In this document: positions 1 through 7,208 of the stretch, piece after piece
How the letters are laid out: every line of letters begins with the position of its first letter
How positions within the stretch are numbered: position 1 is the first letter of the stretch
Origin: Streptomycetaceae bacterium
Lineage (GTDB): Bacteria > Actinomycetota > Actinomycetes > Nanopelagicales > Nanopelagicaceae
NCBI GenBank assembly: GCA_027483765.1
Contig: JAIXTW010000007.1
Location: forward strand, 1-35,347
Direction: 5' to 3'
DNA: 35,347 bases
Notes under the pieces: generated by a model
What the model saw: only the letters and a program-made list of their open reading frames with translations
Told to the model about the DNA's origin: nothing
Database searches by the model: none
Made by a program: the position numbers and the translations under genes

Positions 1-156
1 GCTCCAAAGCGTCGTAAGAAGGCAGCAGCTAAGAAGGCTGCTCCAAAGCGTCGTAAGAAGGCAGCAGCTAAGAAGGCTGCTCCAAAGCGTCGTAAGAAGG
101 CAGCAGCTGCAACAGCTGCTCCAAAGAAGCGCCGTCGTAAGAAGGCAGCTGCTAAG
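1..156 (+). repeat. Four tandem 39-bp coding repeats
   Basis: Units lie at 1-39, 40-78, 79-117 and 118-156. The first two are identical at the nucleotide level. The third diverges only in its last codons (GCAACAGCT), and the fourth carries an extra basic codon (KKRRRKK). The array probably continues to the left of the window. Near-identity at DNA level suggests recent unit duplication or recombination, so tail length may vary between strains. Confidence 0.9.
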
Positions 157-159
157 TAA
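1..159 (+). CDS. C-terminal Lys/Ala/Arg-rich tail of a histone-like nucleoid protein (5' truncated)
   Basis: Only the last 52 codons are in the window; the frame is open from base 1 to the TAA at 157-159. The peptide consists of four 13-residue units of the type APKRRKKAAAKKA. Such highly basic, alanine-spaced tails are known on actinobacterial HU-type (HupB/HupS-like) and H1-like DNA-binding proteins, where they are disordered and wrap or compact DNA. The folded domain that would prove an HU protein lies upstream of the window, so HU is an inference; a ribosomal protein or another H1-like protein is the alternative. A strong terminator follows directly. Confidence 0.7.
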   Translation, partial: APKRRKKAAAKKAAPKRRKKAAAKKAAPKRRKKAAAATAAPKKRRRKKAAAK

Positions 160-172
160 TTCATTTACTTAT

Positions 173-206
173 AAAAAACCCCGCCAGGTAACTGGCGGGG
201 TTTTTT
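173..206. terminator. Bidirectional intrinsic terminator
   Basis: A perfect stem (A-tract plus CCCCGCCAG, loop GTAA, CTGGCGGGG plus T-tract) has T runs on both strands. It terminates the histone-like gene from the left and the MarR gene from the right. The MarR stop codon (205-207 on the minus strand) lies inside its T-tract. Confidence 0.95.
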
Positions 207-687
207 ATTCCCGTGGAGGATTCTCTTTGAGTGATTGCGTAACGCGTTCAAATATTTCTGCTAATACCTTCTGATCATCTCGGGTTAAGTGATCAAGGAA
301 TCTAGTGCGAACACTTTCGACATGATCAGGTGCCGCCGCCACAATCGCTTTCCATCCCTTAGCCGTCATTACCGCAAAGAAGCCGCGCTTATCGTCGGGG
401 CAGGCCTCACGCTTTACCCAGCCCGCCTTCTCCATCACCTTGATGCGGTGAGAAAGGCGCGAGCGCGAAAGTAGTGCCACATCGGCCAGTTCGCTCATAC
501 GCATCCTGCGATCTGGGGCATCGCTGAGCGCGGCTAAAACTTCGTAATCAGCTATTGAGAGTTCGTGACTTTCTAAATCAAGGTCGAGTGATTCCAATAA
601 TCTGCGGCTAGCGATGATGTACCGGCGCCAAGCCTTCATTTCGGCAGGGTTTAACCAGCGCGGTGTTGTAACGTTTTGCCCTGTCAT
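205..687 (-). CDS. MarR-family transcriptional regulator
   Basis: This 160-aa protein has the usual MarR length and layout. Dimerisation helices lie at both ends, and a winged helix-turn-helix runs over about residues 60-110 (MSELADVALLSRSRLSHRI, then a wing with DDKRG). MarR proteins are dimeric repressors, often released by small aromatic ligands or oxidants. The gene is divergent from the M13 peptidase, and a 16-bp inverted repeat sits in between, so autoregulation and control of the peptidase are likely. The ATG at 687 has the hexamer TAGTAT 7 nt upstream on its strand, suggesting a leaderless mRNA. The ligand cannot be read from the sequence. Confidence 0.9.
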   Translation of the reverse strand: MTGQNVTTPRWLNPAEMKAWRRYIIASRRLLESLDLDLESHELSIADYEVLAALSDAPDRRMRMSELADVALLSRSRLSHRIKVMEKAGWVKREACPDDKRGFFAVMTAKGWKAIVAAAPDHVESVRTRFLDHLTRDDQKVLAEIFERVTQSLKENPPRE

Positions 688-694
688 AGCGGCA

Positions 695-723
695 ATACTA
701 CGCCTAGAATCGACAAAGTTGAA
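695..723 (-). promoter_or_regulatory. Putative leaderless promoter of the MarR gene
   Basis: On the minus strand TTCAAC (718-723) and TAGTAT (695-700) are 17 bp apart, and TAGTAT ends 7 nt before the ATG. The -35 hexamer is half of the inverted repeat at 717-732, which would explain repression by a bound regulator. Confidence 0.5.
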
Positions 724-732
724 CTTTCAACT
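717..732. promoter_or_regulatory. 16-bp inverted repeat, candidate MarR operator
   Basis: Perfect 7-bp arms AGTTGAA and TTCAACT flank CT in the divergent MarR/peptidase spacer. Size, symmetry and position match MarR-family operators. On the plus strand a TAGAAT hexamer (705-710) could serve the peptidase, putting the repeat at its transcription start, while on the minus strand it covers the MarR -35. Confidence 0.6.
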
Positions 733-759
733 ACTTTTGAACACGAAGAAATGGAACTC

Positions 760-2715
760 ATGAGCCCCCTCAAATCTGGAATCGAATCCTCAGCCCTCGA
801 TCCGAAGGTTCGTCCGCAAGATGACCTCTTCCGTCATTACAACGGCAAGTGGATTACTGAGTACCAGATGCCCGATGACCGTTCTAGCGATGGCATCTTT
901 CGCAAATTACATGATGCTGCCGAAGCGCAGGTTCGCCAGATCATTGAAAACTCACATGGCAGCGGTGAGGCGCAGAAAATTGGTGACCTCTATAAGTCAT
1001 TCATGGATACCGATGCAATCAAGGCCCGCGGTATTTCACCTATCGTCGATGATTTAGTCGCTATCGATGGCATCAGAAATTTAGAAGAGTTCATCACCGT
1101 CTTGGCACGCCTTGAGATGCGTGGCATTGGCGGAATCTTTGGAGCAGCTATCTATCCCGATGCCATGGATTCCAATACCAATATTCTCTATCTCGGTCAG
1201 GGCGGTTTATCTCTGCCTGATGAGTCCTATTATCGCGAAGATCAATTTGCTGAGATTCGCAAGGCCTTTGTCGAACACGTCGCCAAGATGTGCGCCCTGG
1301 TTGGAATTGCAGATGGCGCGAAATTGGGTTCCCAGATTCTGGAACTTGAAACAGAAATCGCGAGCCATCATTGGGATCAAGTGAAAGACCGCGATGCGAC
1401 TTTGACCTATAACAAGTACAGCCGGGCGGAGCTAGAAAGCCTTGCCCCACACTTCTTATTTGATCTCTGGGCCCAGCACGCCAAAGTGCCGGCCAAGGCA
1501 CTGGAAACTCTGGTTGTCTGCGAACCATCATTTTTTGAATCCGTCTCTGCCATGCTCGGTGATTTTGCAGCCCACCGCGATTCATGGGTGGCCTGGCTTA
1601 AACTCAATTTAGTATCTTCGAGTGCAGCATTTCTCACCGATGACATCGTGCAACAGAACTTCGAGTTTTACGCCAAGACGCTATCTGGCACTCCGCAAAT
1701 TCGCGATCGCTGGAAGCGCGCCGTATCAGTAACTCAGGGCGCACTCGGTGAAGCGATCGGCAAGGTGTACGTCGAACAGCATTTCCCAGAAAAAGCTAAG
1801 ACCGAGATGAAGGTGCTCGTTGATTATTTACTTGAGGCATATCGCCTGAGCATTATTGATCTGCCCTGGATGTCGCAGGCCACGAAAGCTAAGGCACTCG
1901 AGAAGCTAACCAAGTTCACTCCCAAGATTGGCTACCCAGATAAATGGCGCGACTACTCCACGCTAGAAATTTCTGCCAGCGATCTGATTGGTAACTTGTG
2001 GCGCATTGCTGAATTCGATCATGCCTATGCCATCGCCAAGATCGGCGCCCCGGTCGACCGCGATGAGTGGCATATGACCCCGCAGACGGTAAACGCGTAT
2101 TACAACCCGCTGGCGAACGAGATTGTCTTTCCGGCGGCAATCTTGCAACCGCCTTTCTTTGATTTAGAGGCTGATATCGCGGCTAATTACGGAGGCATCG
2201 GCGCAGTCATTGGCCACGAAATCGGTCACGGCTTCGATGATCAAGGTTCGAAATATGACGGTGATGGAAATATGGTCGATTGGTGGAGCGATGAAGACCG
2301 CACCAAATTCGAAGCCCTCACCGCTGTACTCGTTCAGCAATTCGATGCGCTCTCACCTGAAAGCACTCCCGATATCCACGTCAATGGCGCCTTTACCTTG
2401 GGTGAAAACATTGGAGATCTCGGTGGGCTGGCAATCGCTTACAAAGCGTGGAAATTGGCTCTCAATGGGGCCGAGAGTCCGGTCATTGACGGACTTACCG
2501 GCGAACAACGATTCTTCTTGTCATACGCACATTCCTGGCGCAATAAGAACCGCCCAGAAGAAGTACGTCGCCGTATTGCAACTGACCCACACTCCCCTGA
2601 TGAATTTCGATGCAACCAGATTGTGCGCAATGTGCCCGAGTTCTATGAAGCATTTGGTGTCAGCGAAAACGATGAACTCTGGTTAGCTGCCCACGAACGT
2701 GTGCGGATTTGGTAG
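760..2715 (+). CDS. M13-family zinc metallopeptidase (neprilysin/PepO type)
   Basis: This 651-aa zinc endopeptidase acts on short peptides. The catalytic motif HEIGH is at residues 486-490 with the third zinc ligand in ENIGD at 549-553. The substrate-cleft signature NAYYNP...NEIVFPAAILQPPFF precedes it, and the conserved C-terminal W is present. The family's N-terminal domain starts with SGIESSALDPKVRPQDDLF. No signal peptide or membrane anchor is seen, so the protein is probably cytoplasmic, unlike animal neprilysins. The frame is open upstream to a TTG at 676, but family similarity begins just after the ATG at 760; an ATG at 751 would add three residues. Divergent from a MarR regulator that probably controls it. 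Confidence 0.93.
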   Translation: MSPLKSGIESSALDPKVRPQDDLFRHYNGKWITEYQMPDDRSSDGIFRKLHDAAEAQVRQIIENSHGSGEAQKIGDLYKSFMDTDAIKARGISPIVDDLVAIDGIRNLEEFITVLARLEMRGIGGIFGAAIYPDAMDSNTNILYLGQGGLSLPDESYYREDQFAEIRKAFVEHVAKMCALVGIADGAKLGSQILELETEIASHHWDQVKDRDATLTYNKYSRAELESLAPHFLFDLWAQHAKVPAKALETLVVCEPSFFESVSAMLGDFAAHRDSWVAWLKLNLVSSSAAFLTDDIVQQNFEFYAKTLSGTPQIRDRWKRAVSVTQGALGEAIGKVYVEQHFPEKAKTEMKVLVDYLLEAYRLSIIDLPWMSQATKAKALEKLTKFTPKIGYPDKWRDYSTLEISASDLIGNLWRIAEFDHAYAIAKIGAPVDRDEWHMTPQTVNAYYNPLANEIVFPAAILQPPFFDLEADIAANYGGIGAVIGHEIGHGFDDQGSKYDGDGNMVDWWSDEDRTKFEALTAVLVQQFDALSPESTPDIHVNGAFTLGENIGDLGGLAIAYKAWKLALNGAESPVIDGLTGEQRFFLSYAHSWRNKNRPEEVRRRIATDPHSPDEFRCNQIVRNVPEFYEAFGVSENDELWLAAHERVRIW

Positions 2716-2746
2716 CTCTGCCACACTTACCTAATGGTGGCCAAGC

Positions 2747-3997
2747 ATGACTAAGTCGGAAAAGGGTTTCTCGTTTGAGATTAACCACGCGGCTGATTCT
2801 GGTTTAGCACGCGTTGGAACTATCTCAACTCCACACGGTGATATTCAGACACCGGCCTTTATTCCGGTTGGCACAAAGGCAACGGTAAAAACCGTCCTCC
2901 CGGAAGCGATGGCTGATCTCGGTGCTCAAGCGCTGTTATCGAACGCCTACCACCTCTACTTACAACCAGGTCCCGATGTATTAGATGAAGCGGGTGGCCT
3001 GGGCGCTTTTATGAATTGGGATAAGCCCACATTTACCGATAGTGGTGGCTTTCAAGTGCTCTCACTTGGCGTTGGGTTTAAGAAAGTCTTGGCAATGGAT
3101 GCGCAGACTTTCCGCTCTGACCAAGTGATTGCAAAGAATAAAGAGCGCCTGGCTCATGTCGATGATGAAGGCGTAACTTTTAAGAGCCACCTCGATGGAT
3201 CGATGCATCGCTTTACCGCCGAAGTTTCGATGCAGATCCAACATAAGTTGGGCGCCGACATTATCTTTGCCTTCGATGAGTGCACCACTTTGCATAACAC
3301 TCGCCCCTACCAAGAGCTCGCTATGTCTCGTACCTACGACTGGGCTATTCGTTGCCTTGATGAACATAAACGACTCACAGACGAGCGATCAACTAAGCCG
3401 TATCAAGCCCTCTTTGGCGTAATTCAAGGCGCGCAGTATGAGGATTTACGTAAGAAGGCAGCTAGCGATTTAGGCACCATGAGTTCATCGGGAATTGAAT
3501 TCGATGGCTTTGGAATTGGTGGCGCACTCGATAAAGATTCACTCGGCACCATCGTGGGGTGGGTTAACTCCACGCTTCCGCAAGAAAAGCCGAAACACTT
3601 ACTTGGAATCGGTGCCCCGGAAGATCTATTCGTTGGTGTTGAAAATGGTGTCGATACCTTCGACTGTGTTCTGGCTTCACGCATCGCTCGCACCAGTGCG
3701 GTCTACACAATGGAAGGTCGCTTTAACGTCTCTAACCAGCCATTTATTCGCGACTTCAACCCTATCGATGATGAATGCGATTGCTACACCTGCACGCATT
3801 ACACCCGCGCATATCTCTGCCACCTATTCCGCGGAAAAGAGATGGTCGCGGGCACCCTGGCCACGATTCATAATGAGCGATTTATTGTGCGCTTAGTTGA
3901 TCAGATGAGACAAGCGTTACTCGATGGCAACTTCCAGGATATGAAAAAAGAATTTATGGGCCGTTATAAGCACAAGTCAGGGCAGTCTCGCGACTAG
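2747..3997 (+). CDS. tgt: tRNA-guanine (queuine) transglycosylase
   Basis: This 416-aa TGT exchanges guanine-34 of GUN-anticodon tRNAs for preQ1 or queuine. Visible motifs are DSGGFQVLSL (substrate-pocket Asp), GFGIGGAL, the nucleophile region VDTFDC, and the zinc site CDCYTC with a later CH pair and IHNERF. The protein is slightly longer than the E. coli enzyme because of an insert after VGFKKVLAMDAQTF, which I think is usual in actinobacteria. No other queuosine gene is nearby. It starts 31 nt after the peptidase, so co-transcription is possible. Its stop overlaps the zwf stop on the other strand (shared CTAG). Confidence 0.95.
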   Translation: MTKSEKGFSFEINHAADSGLARVGTISTPHGDIQTPAFIPVGTKATVKTVLPEAMADLGAQALLSNAYHLYLQPGPDVLDEAGGLGAFMNWDKPTFTDSGGFQVLSLGVGFKKVLAMDAQTFRSDQVIAKNKERLAHVDDEGVTFKSHLDGSMHRFTAEVSMQIQHKLGADIIFAFDECTTLHNTRPYQELAMSRTYDWAIRCLDEHKRLTDERSTKPYQALFGVIQGAQYEDLRKKAASDLGTMSSSGIEFDGFGIGGALDKDSLGTIVGWVNSTLPQEKPKHLLGIGAPEDLFVGVENGVDTFDCVLASRIARTSAVYTMEGRFNVSNQPFIRDFNPIDDECDCYTCTHYTRAYLCHLFRGKEMVAGTLATIHNERFIVRLVDQMRQALLDGNFQDMKKEFMGRYKHKSGQSRD

Positions 3998-5382
3998 TGC
4001 GCGCCCTTATTTATTTCATCTGCTTCAGTGCCGACTTTGGTCCAACCACCAGGAACTAGATCATCGGCCTCAGTAGGTCCCCAGCTTCCGCCTTCATAAC
4101 CGATGACGGGGCTAGGGTTTTTCAAGAGGTCTTCTAAAATCTGCCAGGATTGCAACACCGCATCGATACGAGTGAAGCGGAAATGATCACCAAGCATCGC
4201 TGCGCGAAGTAAACGCTCGTATGGGCCTTGGCGGTCACCAAATTCGGCGACAAACTCAACTGAGAGATCGACCGACTCTGTAACCAACTTGGTTCCTGGC
4301 TTCTTCGCTTGTAACGAAATATCGACGCCATCCTTAGCGCCCAATCTAAAGCGCACATGGTTTGAGGCAGCTTTCCCAAAAAGTGCGCGAGGTGGTTGCT
4401 TAAATTCAACAATTACCTCAAGTACGGTCTCTGGCATCTTCTTACCTGTGCGCAAATAAATTGGCACGCCAGCCCAGCGCCAGTTATCAATAAACATCTT
4501 CATAGCCACGAATGTTTCGGTGTCAGAATTTTCATTTACGCCGGCTTCATCGAGATATCCCTCGAACTGCCCGCGGACAACATCATTCTTATTGATATCA
4601 CGGATGGCCGAGAGCACCTTAATCTTTTCGTTCTGCATCGCATCCGATGTCATATCAATAGGTGGCTCCATCGTGAGCATCGTAAGCACCTGCAAGAGAT
4701 GGTTTTGAAGTACGTCACGAGTGGCACCAACACCATCGTAGAACTTACCGCGACCTTCAATTCCAAAGTTTTCCGCCATCGTCATCTGAATACTTGAAAC
4801 GTAGTTACGGTTCCAGACTGGTTCAAAAAGGGTATTGGCAAAGCGGAAGACCAAGAGATCTTCGACCGCTTCTTTACCTAAATAGTGATCAATGCGGTAA
4901 ATCTGCTCTTCCGGGAGAATTGTTTTCAATTCGGCATCGAGCGCTCGGGCGCTATCTAGGTCACGACCAAAAGGTTTTTCGACAACAACTCTTGCTCGTT
5001 TTGTGATGCCTACTCGGTCGAGTTCGTAGGCAATTTTTGCGAAGTACTCAGGAGCAATCGCTAGGTAGATCACTGGCAATTTGAAATCTTTAATTGCTTC
5101 CGCTAGCGCAACAAATGTTTGCGGATCTTCATAATCTCCAACAATGAGCTGCATTTCGCCAAGCAGTTTATTGAGGGCAGCCTCATCGACCTCAGGTTTG
5201 CGGGCCCGAACAGCGCTCTCAACATTTTCTTTAAATACTTCTTGCGTCCACTTTGATGATGCGACTCCAAATATTTGTACATCAAGCTCGCCGAGATCTT
5301 CCAAATCGTAGAGGGCAGGAAATAACTTCTTTTTAGCTAAATCGCCAGTAGCGCCGAATAAAACCAGTGCATCTGCCTTCAT
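3994..5382 (-). CDS. zwf: Glucose-6-phosphate 1-dehydrogenase
   Basis: This 462-aa enzyme oxidises glucose 6-phosphate to 6-phosphogluconolactone, the first step of the oxidative pentose phosphate pathway. The dinucleotide-binding motif GATGDLAKKK is at residues 10-19, EKPFGRD at 135-141, and the active-site signature RIDHYLGK at 163-170. A second conserved His lies in NHLLQ (H228). It starts 2 nt after the gnd stop, so the two are co-translated. Cofactor preference (NADP or NAD) cannot be decided by eye. The opcA gene often found after zwf in actinobacteria is absent here. Confidence 0.97.
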   Translation of the reverse strand: MKADALVLFGATGDLAKKKLFPALYDLEDLGELDVQIFGVASSKWTQEVFKENVESAVRARKPEVDEAALNKLLGEMQLIVGDYEDPQTFVALAEAIKDFKLPVIYLAIAPEYFAKIAYELDRVGITKRARVVVEKPFGRDLDSARALDAELKTILPEEQIYRIDHYLGKEAVEDLLVFRFANTLFEPVWNRNYVSSIQMTMAENFGIEGRGKFYDGVGATRDVLQNHLLQVLTMLTMEPPIDMTSDAMQNEKIKVLSAIRDINKNDVVRGQFEGYLDEAGVNENSDTETFVAMKMFIDNWRWAGVPIYLRTGKKMPETVLEVIVEFKQPPRALFGKAASNHVRFRLGAKDGVDISLQAKKPGTKLVTESVDLSVEFVAEFGDRQGPYERLLRAAMLGDHFRFTRIDAVLQSWQILEDLLKNPSPVIGYEGGSWGPTEADDLVPGGWTKVGTEADEINKGAH

Positions 5383-5384
5383 CG

Positions 5385-6371
5385 TTACGCCTTGTTACCT
5401 GATTGTGGCTTTTCATTATGTCCACCAAATTTGTATCTCATCGCGCTCAGTACTCGATTGGCAAACTCATCATTGTTACGTGATGCAAAACGCGCATACA
5501 AGGAAGCGCTCAGCACATGTGCTGGAATTCCGGCCTCAATTGCTGCTTGTACTGTCCAACGACCTTCTCCACTATCACTGACCTGTGTCGAGTATTCGGT
5601 AAGTTCAGCGGACTCGACTAAAGCTTGCGCAGTGAGATCTAGTAGCCACGATGCCACAACACTTCCACGGCGCCAGACTTCAGTAATTGCTGGAATATCT
5701 AGCTCGTAAGCTGGATTCATCTCATCGGCTGCTTCAAAGATTGCAAGACCTTCGGCAAATGCGGCCATCATTCCGTACTCAATTCCGTTGTGAATCATCT
5801 TTACGAAGTGACCTGAACCCACAGGACCGCAATGCAAATATCCGTATTCGGCTTGTTCTGGTTCACCGGTGCGACCTGGTGTGCGGGGGGCTGATTCGAT
5901 TCCTGGGCAGAGCGCTTTGAAGATTGGATCAAGCGAAGCGACAACCGAATCATCGCCACCGATCATGAGTGAGTAACCGCGCTCTAGACCATACACGCCA
6001 CCGGATGTTCCAACGTCGACAAAGTTAATTCCTTGCGCCTTTAGCAATTCTGCGTTCTTGAGATCGTTCTTGTAATAACTATTTCCGCCATCAATAACTG
6101 TGTCACCGGGCTGGAGGTGTTTAGCCAGCTCAGCAATCGTGGAATCAGTTACTGCCGCCGGCACCATCACCCAGACTGTACGAGGAGTGGCAAGTTTGGA
6201 GGCGAAATCGGCCATATCAACAGAACCGACTGCACCCTCGGCAGCTAGCACTTTTACGGCATCGGGGCTGACATCAAAGACGGCAGAAGTGATTTCATGG
6301 CGAGCAAGGCGGCGAACAATATTTGCGCCCATGCGACCAAGGCCGATCATTCCAAAATTTGTGGTTGTCAT
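5385..6371 (-). CDS. gnd: 6-phosphogluconate dehydrogenase, decarboxylating (short GntZ/YqeC type)
   Basis: This 328-aa enzyme oxidatively decarboxylates 6-phosphogluconate to ribulose 5-phosphate. The N-terminal Rossmann motif GLGRMGANIVRRL (residues 8-20), the substrate loop GTSGGVYGLERGYSLMIGG, and the catalytic helix KMIHNGIEYGMM are all present. Its length fits the short form, about 300-330 aa, rather than the 470-aa E. coli type. Short forms are often NAD-dependent, but that is not shown here. It lies 63 nt downstream of pgl and directly before zwf. A weak TAGGCA hexamer lies 6 nt before the ATG and could be an internal promoter. Confidence 0.95.
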   Translation of the reverse strand: MTTTNFGMIGLGRMGANIVRRLARHEITSAVFDVSPDAVKVLAAEGAVGSVDMADFASKLATPRTVWVMVPAAVTDSTIAELAKHLQPGDTVIDGGNSYYKNDLKNAELLKAQGINFVDVGTSGGVYGLERGYSLMIGGDDSVVASLDPIFKALCPGIESAPRTPGRTGEPEQAEYGYLHCGPVGSGHFVKMIHNGIEYGMMAAFAEGLAIFEAADEMNPAYELDIPAITEVWRRGSVVASWLLDLTAQALVESAELTEYSTQVSDSGEGRWTVQAAIEAGIPAHVLSASLYARFASRNNDEFANRVLSAMRYKFGGHNEKPQSGNKA

Positions 6372-6434
6372 CTGTGATGCCTATTCGCTTGAAAACGCTC
6401 AACGCTGAGGCTCGTAGTCTATCCGAAGCTCTCC

Positions 6435-7166
6435 TTATTCGGTAAAAAACGCCTCGGTATCAACGATGAGGCGAGTATGCGAATTTCCACGTACATAGCT
6501 CGCAGGTATTGAAAGATCTCCCTCAATCATCTTGGTGACTGCCTCGGCTTTACTTTCACCAGCAGCAACAATCCAGACCTCTTGTGCGCTATTGATTTGC
6601 TTCATAGTAAATGAAAGGCGAACTGCGGGAGGCTTCGGCGAATCTGTAATTGCAAATACTGATCGCGTGTCATCTATATCGGCAAGTCCAGGAAACAAAG
6701 ATGCGACATGACCATCGGGTCCCAAACCTAAAATGTTTAAATCAAGATCAACATTTTCAAGTGCGAGAGCATAATCATTGACCGCTTCTTCAATGCTGCC
6801 AGCTACATCACTGGCCAGCCCTTGGTGTACCTGAATATTTTTATTGAGCAGATTGCCCTCGAACGGGAATGCATTCCGTTCGACACTCGTTCTCTCTACA
6901 AATCGCTCGTCACTGAACCAGATATGAAGGCCCTTAAAGGAATCAAGGTCGGCGTTAAATTCCTTGATTAGCGTCTCTGAAATCAATGTTCCTAAAGTGC
7001 CACCAGTGAGTACGAGATGGAAGGTGTTCTTAAGTTTGAGCCCTTTTTCAATAGCGGCAAGAGCCGAAACCACAATCTCTTCTGCGAGTTCGCCCGCATC
7101 TGCGTAAAGCGTGAGATCAAGTTCGTCGTCGATGTCTCCGACTATCTCTTCAAATTCATCACTCAT
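6435..7166 (-). CDS. pgl: 6-phosphogluconolactonase
   Basis: This 243-aa DevB/SOL-type lactonase of the glucosamine-6-phosphate isomerase fold hydrolyses 6-phosphogluconolactone. Signature blocks are VLTGGTLGTLISE, WFSDERFVERTSVERN and LGLGPDGHVASLFPG; the last is the diagnostic loop holding the catalytic His. The ATG is preceded by a GAGGGG ribosome binding site. With gnd and zwf downstream it completes the oxidative branch of the pentose phosphate pathway. It starts 42 nt after the LAL regulator on the same strand, so the four genes may form one transcript. Confidence 0.95.
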   Translation of the reverse strand: MSDEFEEIVGDIDDELDLTLYADAGELAEEIVVSALAAIEKGLKLKNTFHLVLTGGTLGTLISETLIKEFNADLDSFKGLHIWFSDERFVERTSVERNAFPFEGNLLNKNIQVHQGLASDVAGSIEEAVNDYALALENVDLDLNILGLGPDGHVASLFPGLADIDDTRSVFAITDSPKPPAVRLSFTMKQINSAQEVWIVAAGESKAEAVTKMIEGDLSIPASYVRGNSHTRLIVDTEAFFTE

Positions 7167-7208
7167 GCTTGCCCCTCGAGAAAAGTCGTTGGCCGAATTA
7201 TCTCACGG

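Noticed and set aside
676-759. TTG start at 676 for the M13 peptidase
   Set aside because: It would overlap the MarR gene and the operator, and the added residues have no similarity to the family.
4396-4797. Plus-strand open frame inside zwf
   Set aside because: It is antisense to a well-conserved enzyme, with no start signal and no similarity; open frames opposite real genes are common here.
6372-6434. Terminator between pgl and gnd
   Set aside because: Only a 4-bp CTCA/TGAG stem could be found and no T-tract follows.
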